Positions 35,135 to 43,023 of a stretch of DNA of 64,000 nucleotides are shown in pieces; the first letter of the stretch is position 1, and each line of letters begins with the position of its first letter. Source of the stretch: Acidovorax sp. NCPPB 4044 (GTDB lineage: Bacteria; Pseudomonadota; Gammaproteobacteria; Burkholderiales; Burkholderiaceae_C). The notes under the pieces were generated by a model. It ran no database searches. It saw only the letters and a program-made list of their open reading frames with translations, and was not told where the DNA came from. The position numbers and the translations under genes are program-made. The stretch is taken from contig NZ_JAMCOS010000001.1 in assembly GCF_028069655.1 (NCBI RefSeq), positions 588,001-652,000 on the forward strand, read 5' to 3'.

Positions 35135-36841
35135 TCAGAGCGCCTGCATTTCCTTGTTCAACTGGCGCGGCGCGGCAGGTGCCAGCGGCGCCGTGCTTGC
35201 AGCGCCGGCCCGCGGCTGGGCAGGCTGGGTCAGGTCTGCCGGAACCTCCAGATAGGGCAGATGCAGGGCCATGCTGGTCATGCGGCGGATCTCGTTCGTG
35301 AGAGCGGGGCTTTCGTTGATCTTGCGGCCATACGACGGGACGATCTGCTGCAGGCGCGTCTTCCAGCCGGCATCGGTCATCTGCTGCGGAAAGGCCTTCG
35401 CCATCAGGTTCAGCATGATGTGGGGCGCCGTCGATGCGCCCGGAGAGGCGCCCATGAGTGCGGCGATGGTGCCGTCGCTGTCGGTCACGATCTCGGTGCC
35501 GAACTGCAGCACGGCGCCCTTGTGGGGGTCGCGCTTGATCACCTGCACGCGCTGTCCGGCCGTCACGAGCTTCCAGTCCTCGCGCCGGGCGTTGGGGAAA
35601 TATTCCAGCAGCACCTTGTGGCGGTCTTCATCGGTCAGCTCGGCCTGCTGCACCAGGTACTTCACCAGGTCGAGGTTGTGGATGCCCACGCGCAGCATGC
35701 CCGCCAGGTTGTCGTGCGTCACGGAAGCGAACAGGTCGAACCACGAGCCGTTCTTGAGGAACTTGGTGGTGGCCAGCGCGAAGGGGCCGAAGAGCACCAC
35801 AGGCTTGCCGTCCATGTTGCGCGCGTCCAGGTGCGGTACCGACATCGGCGGTGATCCGGTCGAGGCGATGCCATAGGCCTTCACGTCGTGGCGTGCGGTG
35901 ATGGCCGGGTTTTCGATGGCCAGGAACTGCCCGCCGACCGGGAAGCCCGCATAGTCCTTCGATTCCGGGATGCCCGATGCCTGCAGCAGCTTGAGGGCCG
36001 CACCGCCTGCGCCCACGAAGACGAACCTGGCCTTGACGGTCTTTTCCTTGCCGCCATCGGCGAGCTGGGCCACGGTGACGTTCCAGGTCTTGTCGGCGTT
36101 CTGGCGCAGTGCGCGCACCTCGTGCTGCAGGCTCAGCGTGAAGTGGGGGCTCTTGCGCAGGCCTGCCATGAGCTGGTTGGTCACCGCGCCGTAGTTCACG
36201 TCGGTCCCCAGGGGCATGTAGGTGGCGGCCACCTTCTGGCCCGGATCGCGGCCTTCGATCATCACGGGGGCCCATTGGCGGATCTGCGCTTGGTCCTCCG
36301 AATACTGCATGCCGTAGAAGAGCGGGTTCTGTGTGAGTGCCGCATGGCGCTTGCGCAGGTAGGCGATGTTGTCGTCGCCCCAGACGAAGCTCATGTGCGG
36401 CGTCGGGTTGATGAAGGTCCCGGGGGGCTGCATGTTGCCGCGGCCGATCTGGTGCGCCCAGAACTGGCGCGACACCTCGAACTGCTCGGCGATGCCCACG
36501 GCCCGCACGGTTTCGATGGAGCCATCGGGCAGTTGCGGCGTGTAGTTCAGTTCGGCGAATCCGGAGTGGCCCGTGCCTGCGTTGTTCCAGCCGTTGGAGC
36601 TTTCCAGGGCCACGCCGTCCAGCCGCTCGAACACCTGGATCTTCCAGTCGGGCTGCAATTCCTGCAGGTAGGTGGCGAGCGTGGTGCTCATGACGCCGGC
36701 ACCGACCATCACCACGTCGATGGGCTGTTCGTTCTCGGCGGGGGGCACGGATCGGGGAAAGAGGGGCCAGTACAGGAACAGTACGGCCGCCAGAACCAGC
36801 GCCAGGAAGGCGCCGAACAAGGCTTTGAGCGACTTTTTCAT
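35135..36841 (-). CDS. mqo: Malate:quinone oxidoreductase
   Basis: 568-aa FAD-dependent membrane enzyme oxidising malate to oxaloacetate and passing electrons to quinone. The FAD site is [20 protein letters not shown] (about residues 43-62); other Mqo segments are [33 protein letters not shown], and [14 protein letters not shown]. Unusual is an N-terminal hydrophobic helix ([20 protein letters not shown], about 5-24) that anchors the protein, where most Mqo proteins are peripheral. A long tail after residue 530 is Ala/Pro-rich. Monocistronic, facing rpsT upstream on the same strand. Confidence 0.94.
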   Translation of the reverse strand: MKKSLKALFGAFLALVLAAVLFLYWPLFPRSVPPAENEQPIDVVMVGAGVMSTTLATYLQELQPDWKIQVFERLDGVALESSNGWNNAGTGHSGFAELNYTPQLPDGSIETVRAVGIAEQFEVSRQFWAHQIGRGNMQPPGTFINPTPHMSFVWGDDNIAYLRKRHAALTQNPLFYGMQYSEDQAQIRQWAPVMIEGRDPGQKVAATYMPLGTDVNYGAVTNQLMAGLRKSPHFTLSLQHEVRALRQNADKTWNVTVAQLADGGKEKTVKARFVFVGAGGAALKLLQASGIPESKDYAGFPVGGQFLAIENPAITARHDVKAYGIASTGSPPMSVPHLDARNMDGKPVVLFGPFALATTKFLKNGSWFDLFASVTHDNLAGMLRVGIHNLDLVKYLVQQAELTDEDRHKVLLEYFPNARREDWKLVTAGQRVQVIKRDPHKGAVLQFGTEIVTDSDGTIAALMGASPGASTAPHIMLNLMAKAFPQQMTDAGWKTRLQQIVPSYGRKINESPALTNEIRRMTSMALHLPYLEVPADLTQPAQPRAGAASTAPLAPAAPRQLNKEMQAL

Positions 36842-37167
36842 GGATCTCGACAGCTGCGCGCGGAAAAAAGCCCGCAGGCTGTGCTGCAGGCTTGTGCGCT
36901 TATCAAAAAACTAGGATGTTCGAAAGCGGGATTGTCCCACCAAAGCGAAAACCTTCCTGCAGATCAAGGTTCGCTTTCCCAGATTGTGGTAGCCGAGGGC
37001 TCAAGCTGCGGACGCCTGGAAAAAGAGGCGCAGGCGAGGCGGCCAATGGCAGAAAACGAGCGCGAAAACGAAAAAACCGCCCGAAGGCGGTTTCTCGTTT
37101 TTTGCTGGCAGCGCACCCGTTGCAAACGGCGGACGGCGGGGCCGTCCGGGCTGTTGCCTGAAGAGGG
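36842..37167. other. 326-bp intergenic region between rpsT and mqo
   Basis: Contains the rpsT terminator (37071-37093) and, nearer mqo, an AT-rich run around 36900-36920 that probably carries the mqo promoter. No frame here gives a recognisable protein and no conserved RNA was recognised. Confidence 0.6.
37071..37093 (-). terminator. Terminator of rpsT
   Basis: Stem AAACCGCC / GGCGGTTT (37074-37081 and 37086-37093) with a CGAA loop; on the minus strand a TTTTTTCGTTTT tract follows. Tetraloop and U-rich tail make a strong terminator, 75 bp after the stop. Confidence 0.85.
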
Positions 37168-37467
37168 TCAGGCGGCCAGTGCCAGGGCTTTCACCTTGGC
37201 GGACAGGCGGCTCTTGTCGCGAGCAGCCTTGTTCTTGTGGAAGATGCCCTTGTCGGCGATGGTGTCGACAACGGATTGCATCTTCGCGAACAGTTCGGTG
37301 GCCTTCGTCTTGTCGCCGGCCACAACGGCCTTCTCGACGTTCTTGACGGCGGTGCGGTACTTGGAACGCAGCGAGGTGTTGGCTGCGTTCAGCTTCACGT
37401 CCTGGCGCGCGCGCTTGCGGCCGGAGGCGAGGCGGGGGTTCTTTTTCTTGGGCTTGGCAGATGCCAT
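37168..37467 (-). CDS. rpsT: 30S ribosomal protein S20
   Basis: 99-aa basic protein binding the 5' domain of 16S rRNA. The N-terminus [20 protein letters not shown] and the internal [17 protein letters not shown] and [20 protein letters not shown] regions are typical of S20. Slightly longer than the E. coli protein (87 aa), as usual in this group. Monocistronic with its own terminator. It is divergent from murJ, with 129 bp between the two start codons. Confidence 0.97.
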   Translation of the reverse strand: MASAKPKKKNPRLASGRKRARQDVKLNAANTSLRSKYRTAVKNVEKAVVAGDKTKATELFAKMQSVVDTIADKGIFHKNKAARDKSRLSAKVKALALAA

Positions 37468-37584
37468 GGTGATTTCCTTAGGTGTCTGAGGATGATGTCA
37501 GCAAAGCCGGCGATTATAGCCCAGGCTCGCGGTCGGCCCTCCATCCCCGTGGCGCCACCCGTCCGGGCGCGCACGCGCTGCGCA

Positions 37585-37590
37585 TACACT
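37585..37590 (+). promoter_or_regulatory. Candidate -10 of a leaderless promoter (murJ)
   Basis: TACACT ends 6 bp before the GTG start at 37597 with no SD. The same TACACT-N6-start layout is found for yceD at 52823-52835. Confidence 0.4.
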
Positions 37591-37596
37591 CCCGCC

Positions 37597-39162
37597 GTGT
37601 CCCTGTTCAAAGCCGCCTCCACCGTCTCCCTGCTGACCCTGGCTTCCCGCGTGACGGGCCTCGCGCGCGATCTGCTGATGGCGTCGATGTTCGGGGCCTC
37701 GGCGCTGACCGATGCGTTCAACATCGCGTTCCGCATCCCCAACCTGTTCCGCCGCCTTTTCGCGGAGGGCGCCTTCAGCCAGGCGTTCGTGCCCGTGCTG
37801 GCCGGGCACAAGGCCCAGCAGGGCGAAGAGGCCACGCGGGCCCTGATCGCGAACGTGGCCACGGCGCTCTTCTGGGTGCTGCTGGCGACCTGCATCGCCG
37901 GCGTGCTGGGGGCGCCCGCACTGGTGTGGCTGCTGGCGAGCGGCCTGCGGCAGAGCGCCGACGGCTATGACGCCGCCGTGCTGATGACGCGCTGGATGTT
38001 CCCCTACATCGGCTTCATGTCGCTGGTGGCGCTCTCCGCCGGGGTGCTCAATACCTGGAAGCGCTTCGCCGTGCCGGCCGCCACGCCCGTGCTGCTGAAC
38101 CTCTGCATGATCCTGGCGGCATGGCTCGGCGCGCCGCAGTTCGCCGCGCGCGGCATCGAGCCCATCTATGCGATGGCCGGCGGCGTGATGCTCGGCGGCA
38201 TCGCGCAGCTGGCTGTGCAACTGCCCGCCCTCTACCGCCTGCGGCTGCTGCCGCGCATCGGCATCACGCCCTCGGCCGTGGGGGATGCCTGGCGCGACCC
38301 CGGCGTGCGCCGCATCCTCACGCTCATGGGCCCGGCGCTGCTGGGCGTGGGGGTGGCGCAGATCTCGCTGATGATCAACACCCAGATCGCCTCGTACCTC
38401 GCGCCGGGCAGCGTCACCTGGCTCTTCTACGCCGACCGGCTCATGGAGTTTCCGACCTCGCTGCTGGGCGTGGCGCTGGGCGTGGTGCTCACGCCGCAAC
38501 TGGCCGCCGCCCGTGCGGCGGCCGATGCCGAGCGCTATTCCGCGATGCTGGACTGGGGCCTGCGCATCGTGGTGCTGCTGTCGGTGCCCTGCGCGGTGGG
38601 CCTGCTCACGTTCGCGCAGCCGCTCGTGGCCACGCTATTCCACCATGGTGCACTGCACGATGGCGATGTGGGACAGATCGCGCTGGCCCTGGCGGGCTAC
38701 GGCGTGGGCCTGGTCGGGCTGGTGGCGATCAAGGTGCTGGCCCCCGGCTACTACGCCAGCCAGGACATCCGCACGCCCGTGCGCATCGCCGTCGTGGTGC
38801 TGGTCATCACGCAGGTGCTCAACGCCTTGCTCGTGCCGCTGCTGGACCATGCCGGCCTGGCGCTGTCGATCGGCCTCGGGGCGCTGGTGAATGCGCTCTG
38901 GCTGCTGCTGGGGCTGCTGCGGCGCGGCAGTTTCCGGCCGCAGCCCGGGTGGGGCCGGCTGCTGATGCAGGTGGTGGCGGCCAGCGCGCTGCTGGCGATC
39001 TTCCTGATCTGGGGCTCCCGGCATTTCGACTGGATCGCGCTGCGCGCCCACGAGGCGCAGCGCGCGGGCTGGCTCGCGCTGCTGCTGGCGGGTGGCGTGG
39101 CGCTGTATTTCGGCGCGCTCTGGGCAGCGGGCCTCAAACTGCGCCAGCTGCTGCGCCGCTGA
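37597..39162 (+). CDS. murJ: Lipid II flippase MurJ (MviN)
   Basis: 521-aa MOP-superfamily flippase moving lipid II across the inner membrane for peptidoglycan synthesis. About 14 transmembrane helices; family signatures are SRVTGLARDLLMASMFGAS, TDAFNIAFRIPNLFRRLFAEGAFSQAF, and the central YADRLMEFPTSLLGVALGVV with conserved Arg/Asp. The frame is open upstream through the rpsT antisense, but the GTG at 37597 gives the right N-terminus (VSLFKAASTVS) and length. There is no SD; a TACACT hexamer lies 6 bp upstream. The next gene follows after 108 bp. Confidence 0.95.
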   Translation: MSLFKAASTVSLLTLASRVTGLARDLLMASMFGASALTDAFNIAFRIPNLFRRLFAEGAFSQAFVPVLAGHKAQQGEEATRALIANVATALFWVLLATCIAGVLGAPALVWLLASGLRQSADGYDAAVLMTRWMFPYIGFMSLVALSAGVLNTWKRFAVPAATPVLLNLCMILAAWLGAPQFAARGIEPIYAMAGGVMLGGIAQLAVQLPALYRLRLLPRIGITPSAVGDAWRDPGVRRILTLMGPALLGVGVAQISLMINTQIASYLAPGSVTWLFYADRLMEFPTSLLGVALGVVLTPQLAAARAAADAERYSAMLDWGLRIVVLLSVPCAVGLLTFAQPLVATLFHHGALHDGDVGQIALALAGYGVGLVGLVAIKVLAPGYYASQDIRTPVRIAVVVLVITQVLNALLVPLLDHAGLALSIGLGALVNALWLLLGLLRRGSFRPQPGWGRLLMQVVAASALLAIFLIWGSRHFDWIALRAHEAQRAGWLALLLAGGVALYFGALWAAGLKLRQLLRR

Positions 39163-39257
39163 GGCCGCCGGGCCGAGGGTGGCTGGCCCGGCCTGCCGTT
39201 TTCCCTTTTCCCCTTGCGCGGAATGCCGCGCGCTTGACGCCCCCCGGCGCCCGCCCG

Positions 39258-39263
39258 TACAAC
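39258..39263 (+). promoter_or_regulatory. Candidate -10 of a leaderless promoter (SirB1-type gene)
   Basis: TACAAC ends 7 bp before the ATG at 39271 without an SD, again the -10-N7-start layout. Confidence 0.3.
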
Positions 39264-39270
39264 CCCAAGC

Positions 39271-40122
39271 ATGGTTCTGAGCTATTCCCTCCCCACGCCG
39301 CTCGAATACTTCGCCGCCCTCGTGCAGAGCGACGAGCAATTCCCGCTCCTGGAGGCGGCTGCCTGCATCGCCCACGACGAATACCCCGACTTCGATGTGC
39401 AGCAGCTGCTGGGCGACATCGACCAGCTGCTGGCCCGCGTGCGCCGCCGGTTGCCGGAGGACGCGTCTTCGCTGCAGCGGCTGCGATCGCTCAACCAGTT
39501 CTTCTTCCACGACCTGGGTTTCGGCGGCAACGTCAACAACTACTACGACCCCGACAACAGCTACCTGAACGCCGTGCTGCGCACGCGCCGCGGCATCCCG
39601 ATCTCGCTGGCCATCCTCTGGATGGAGCTGGCCCAGGGCCTGGGGCTGCATGTGCGCGGGATCTCGTTTCCCGGCCATTTCATGGTCAAGGTGCTGCTGC
39701 CGCGGGGGCAGGTGGTGCTCGATCCGACCACGGGCCAGTCGCTTTCCCGCGAAGAGCTGGCCGAGCGGCTGGAGCCTTTCAAGCGGCGCAGCGGGCTGGT
39801 GGACGATTTCGAGGTGCCGCTGGGGCTGTACCTGCAGGCCGCGCCCGCGCGCGAGGTGATCGCCCGCATGCTGCGCAACTTGAAGGAGATCCACCGCTCC
39901 CAGCAGGACTGGGTGCGGCTGGCGGCCGTGCAGGAGCGCCTCGTGCTGCTGCTGCCCGATGCCTGGGGCGAATGGCGGGATCGCGGCCTGGCGCGCGCCG
40001 AGCTGGGCCATGCCGACGGGGCGGTGGCGGACCTCGAAACCTACCTGGCCCACGCCGAGGATGCGCTCGACGTCGAGGCCATCTCCGCCCGCCTGGACCA
40101 GTTGCGCCGCGCCAACCACTGA
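39271..40122 (+). CDS. SirB1-family protein (transglutaminase-like with TPR-type tail)
   Basis: 283-aa cytoplasmic protein of the SirB1/YchA family. The transglutaminase-like core spans NQFFFHDLGFGGNVNNYYDP, GIPISLAILWMELAQGLGL, and ISFPGHFMVKV with the conserved His. The C-terminal third (from RMLRNLKEIHRSQQDWVRL) is helical, TPR-like. In this family the catalytic Cys of true transglutaminases is usually not kept, and none is evident at that place here. Function unknown. It follows murJ on the same strand. Confidence 0.85.
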   Translation: MVLSYSLPTPLEYFAALVQSDEQFPLLEAAACIAHDEYPDFDVQQLLGDIDQLLARVRRRLPEDASSLQRLRSLNQFFFHDLGFGGNVNNYYDPDNSYLNAVLRTRRGIPISLAILWMELAQGLGLHVRGISFPGHFMVKVLLPRGQVVLDPTTGQSLSREELAERLEPFKRRSGLVDDFEVPLGLYLQAAPAREVIARMLRNLKEIHRSQQDWVRLAAVQERLVLLLPDAWGEWRDRGLARAELGHADGAVADLETYLAHAEDALDVEAISARLDQLRRANH

Positions 40123-40203
40123 CGCCCACTGGCGCATCGCCGGCAGCTTCCCCGGCCCCCGGATGCAGCCGCAGCGCCGCAAGGGCGCTGCCCGACGCGC
40201 TTC

Positions 40204-41049
40204 CTACTGCCGCGCCGTGCGGGTGTTCGGCGGCAGCGCCTGCGGATGGCTGGTGCGCAGCGGGTTGATGTCCAGGCCGCCACGGCGGGTGTAGCGCGCA
40301 TAGACGGACAGCTTGATCGGCCGGCAGCGCGTCCACACGTCCATGAAGATGCGCTCCACGCATTGCTCGTGGAATTCGTTGTGGTTGCGAAAGCTCACGA
40401 GGTACTGCAGCAGCCCCGCCTGGTCGATCTGCGCGCCGCTGTACTGGATGCGCACGCTGCCCCAGTCGGGTTGCCCGGTCACGAGGCAGTTGCTCTTGAG
40501 CAGGTGGCTCACGAGCGTCTCGGTCACGGGCGCCTCGCCCTGGGCGGCCCGCAGCAGCTCGGGCGCGGGGGTGTACCGGTCGCATTCCACGTCGAGGCGG
40601 TCCAGCAGCAGGCCGTCGAGCTCATGCACCGGCTCGCGGTCGAACATCTCGGGCAGCACGAGCTTCACGCCCACGGTGGACGGGCGGTCCGCGCCGCGCC
40701 ACGCGGCTTCGCTCACGTCCGCGCGGATGCGGGCCTGCACCTCGGCGGCATCGGCGAAACGGGTGTTGTTGAAGCTGTTGAGGTAGAGCTTGAACGACTT
40801 GCTCTCCACGATGTTCGGCGTCTCGCACGGCACGGTGACGTGCGCGATCGCGACCTGCGGCTTGCCGCGCGGGTTCAGCCACGACAGCTCGAAGGCGGTC
40901 CAGAGGTCCGCGCCGAAGAAGGGCGGGGCGCCGGTGACGCCGATCTCGTCGCGCTTGGGCTGGCGGGGCAGGGGGTACAGCAGGGAGGCGTCGTACTGGT
41001 CCGCATAGGCGGAGGCGCGGCCCAGTTGCGATTGGTCGGGGGAGTTCAT
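40204..41049 (-). CDS. queF: NADPH-dependent 7-cyano-7-deazaguanine reductase
   Basis: 281-aa long-form (YqeF-type, bimodular) QueF reducing preQ0 to preQ1 in queuosine synthesis. The N-terminal half has [19 protein letters not shown] with the conserved ESKS(F)K motif, and the C-terminal half carries [20 protein letters not shown] with the nucleophilic Cys and Asp, then [16 protein letters not shown]. Length fits the class. No other que genes are adjacent. Upstream on the same strand is the 2OG oxygenase gene; the 74-bp gap is mostly repeat copy B, which ends 20-25 nt before this start codon. Confidence 0.95.
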   Translation of the reverse strand: MNSPDQSQLGRASAYADQYDASLLYPLPRQPKRDEIGVTGAPPFFGADLWTAFELSWLNPRGKPQVAIAHVTVPCETPNIVESKSFKLYLNSFNNTRFADAAEVQARIRADVSEAAWRGADRPSTVGVKLVLPEMFDREPVHELDGLLLDRLDVECDRYTPAPELLRAAQGEAPVTETLVSHLLKSNCLVTGQPDWGSVRIQYSGAQIDQAGLLQYLVSFRNHNEFHEQCVERIFMDVWTRCRPIKLSVYARYTRRGGLDINPLRTSHPQALPPNTRTARQ

Positions 41050-41064
41050 GGCGTGGATTGGGAT

Positions 41065-41123
41065 CTGTCTGCTATCTAATTGATAGCAATCTTTTCAGTG
41101 AATACGGCGGCATGGGGGCGATT
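41065..41123 (+). repeat. GCTAT-N7-ATAGC repeat with tail (copy B)
   Basis: Core GCTAT-CTAATTG-ATAGC at 41071-41087 plus the tail TTCAGTGAATACGGCGGCAT and GGGGGCGATT. It fills the gap between the 2OG oxygenase gene and queF, in the same orientation to the genes as copy A has to kynB and kynU; both are also followed on the mRNA by CAGATC. Confidence 0.85.
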
Positions 41124-42020
41124 TCATTCAAATCGCCGCTCACGCAGCCATTTCGTGGCGATCCACTTGTCGCCTGCGACCACCGGTGCGCCGCCATGCA
41201 GCGTGCGGGTGGACGGGTGCGGGCGCTCGTAGCTGAAGAACACCGCATTGCCCCGGCGTGGGGCCACCTCCAGGTGCACGTCGGGGAAGGTGGTGCCGCC
41301 GCCCTTCTCCGGGTTGTTGAGGTAGACGACGAGCGTGGCCACGCGCTGTCCGCCGCGGCGCAGGATCGTGGGCGTGCCCGGCTCGGCAGGATCGAAGTAG
41401 TCGTAGTGCGGCTTGTATTCGGCGCCGGGGCGGTAGTGCAGCACCTGCAAGCCCTCGCCGTTTTCCAGCGGCCAGTTCACGAGCCGCGCGATGCGCTCTT
41501 CGAGCCGGGCCACCACCGGGTCTTCCCCGCGCTGGAAGAACATGCCGTGGCTGGTGCGGTCATCGTTGACTTCCTCGCCGCCCGTGCGTGTGGCGACGGT
41601 CAGCGAGCGCGCCATGCGCGGCTCGGCGGCGGCGATCAGGGCATCGCATTCCTCGTCGGAGAGCAGGTTGCCGAACAGCACCACGCGCGGCTGCGCCATG
41701 GCCATCAGCACCTCCACCTGGCGGTCGCCCACGTCGATGAACCCGGGGGCATCGGCCAGATCGGGTTCGGGCACGCGGGAGGCAGGCGGCTGGCCCTGCT
41801 GCACGGCGAGGGTCTCGAGCTGCTCGCGCAGCACGTGTTCCATCGCATGCGTGGCCACGTCCTCGTTCCAGCCGGCGTCGAGCATGGACTGCAGCACGGC
41901 AGGCGCCTCGAAGCCGGCCTGGGCCTGCGCGATGATCCACGCCCGCAGATCGGGCGTGATGGACTGGGAGAGTGCGGCGTCCGTGTCGGCGCGCGCGGGC
42001 GAGGAGCGGGAGGCGGACAT
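41124..42020 (-). CDS. 2OG-Fe(II) oxygenase (prolyl 4-hydroxylase type)
   Basis: 298-aa dioxygenase with the double-stranded beta-helix of P4H-like enzymes. The iron ligands are His and Asp of YKPHYDYFD and His of HPSTRTLHGGAPV; the 2-oxoglutarate-binding Lys is in GDKWIATKWLRE at the C-terminus. The N-terminal 100 residues hold a helical segment (ALSQSITPDLRAWIIAQAQA and WNEDVATHAMEHVLREQLE) not part of the catalytic fold. The longer frame adds non-conserved residues, so the ATG at 42020 is used. Substrate unknown; bacterial homologues modify proteins such as EF-Tu or are of unknown role. Confidence 0.85.
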   Translation of the reverse strand: MSASRSSPARADTDAALSQSITPDLRAWIIAQAQAGFEAPAVLQSMLDAGWNEDVATHAMEHVLREQLETLAVQQGQPPASRVPEPDLADAPGFIDVGDRQVEVLMAMAQPRVVLFGNLLSDEECDALIAAAEPRMARSLTVATRTGGEEVNDDRTSHGMFFQRGEDPVVARLEERIARLVNWPLENGEGLQVLHYRPGAEYKPHYDYFDPAEPGTPTILRRGGQRVATLVVYLNNPEKGGGTTFPDVHLEVAPRRGNAVFFSYERPHPSTRTLHGGAPVVAGDKWIATKWLRERRFE

Positions 42021-42128
42021 GGTGTTCGGTCGGGGGATGAGAAAGCAGGGAGCGGGGACCGGCGGAAGACCGGGGACGTTAACGCCCGTGGCAAACACGC
42101 CTTTCCCGTGCGGTCTTTCAGGCGGCGG

Positions 42129-42908
42129 TCATGGCGCGGCCTTGCGGCGGAAGACGAGCCGGTCGGGCGCGGAGGCGGACGCGGCGAACGCATAGCCTTC
42201 GAGGTCGAAGCCTTCGAGCTGGCGCGGCGTGAGCACGCGCTTCTGGATGGCATAGCGCGCCATGAGGCCGCGCGCCCGCTTGGCGTGGAAGCTGATGATC
42301 TTGTAGCGGTCGCCCTTCCAGTCCTCGAACACGCACTCGATCACGCGGGCTTTCAGCACGCCCGTGTCCACCGACTTGAAGTATTCCTGCGAGGCGAGGT
42401 TGACCACCACCGGCGTCGCGTCGGCCGCGAGGCGCCGGTTCAGGTGCTCGGCGATGCGCGGACCCCAGAAACGGTAGAGGTTGCCGCCGGCCTCGGTGGC
42501 CAGCCGCGTGCCCATCTCCAGGCGGTAGGGCTGCATGCGGTCCAGCGGGCGCAGCACGCCGTAGAGGCCGCTCAGAATCGCCACGTGGTCCTGGGCCCAC
42601 TGCAGGTCTTCGGTGCCCAGCCCGCGCGCCTGCAGGCCCTCGTAGACGTCGCCGTTGAAGGCGAAGAGGGCCTGGCGGGCGTTGGAGGCAGTGAACCGGG
42701 GCGACCACGCGGCATAGCGCGCCACGTTCAGTCCCGCGAGCGTGTCGCTGAGGTCCATCAGGGACGCGATGTCCTGGGGCGATTTCTCGCGCAGCACCTC
42801 GATCAGGCGTGTGGACTCGGGGATGAACGGCGGGAGCGTGTGCGGCAGCCCCGCAGGCAGGGGCGTGTCGTAGTCGAGGGATTTGGCGGGAGACAGCAGG
42901 AACAGCAT
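42129..42908 (-). CDS. yaaA: Peroxide stress protein YaaA
   Basis: 259-aa YaaA/DUF328 family protein, which in E. coli limits free iron and DNA damage during peroxide stress. Characteristic segments are [56 protein letters not shown] and the late [16 protein letters not shown]. Length is normal. It lies between rne and the 2OG oxygenase gene on the same strand; the 115-bp gap to rne shows no clear terminator. Confidence 0.93.
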   Translation of the reverse strand: MLFLLSPAKSLDYDTPLPAGLPHTLPPFIPESTRLIEVLREKSPQDIASLMDLSDTLAGLNVARYAAWSPRFTASNARQALFAFNGDVYEGLQARGLGTEDLQWAQDHVAILSGLYGVLRPLDRMQPYRLEMGTRLATEAGGNLYRFWGPRIAEHLNRRLAADATPVVVNLASQEYFKSVDTGVLKARVIECVFEDWKGDRYKIISFHAKRARGLMARYAIQKRVLTPRQLEGFDLEGYAFAASASAPDRLVFRRKAAP

Positions 42909-43023
42909 CGGCGCGGATCCTCGGAAAGGGGCGGAGCGAGCGGGCGGAACAGGCGGAGGCAGGGCGGAAATGGCGACGGCGGCACCGCGCGATGGCGGTG
43001 CCGCCGTCAGCCTGTGCAGTCCG

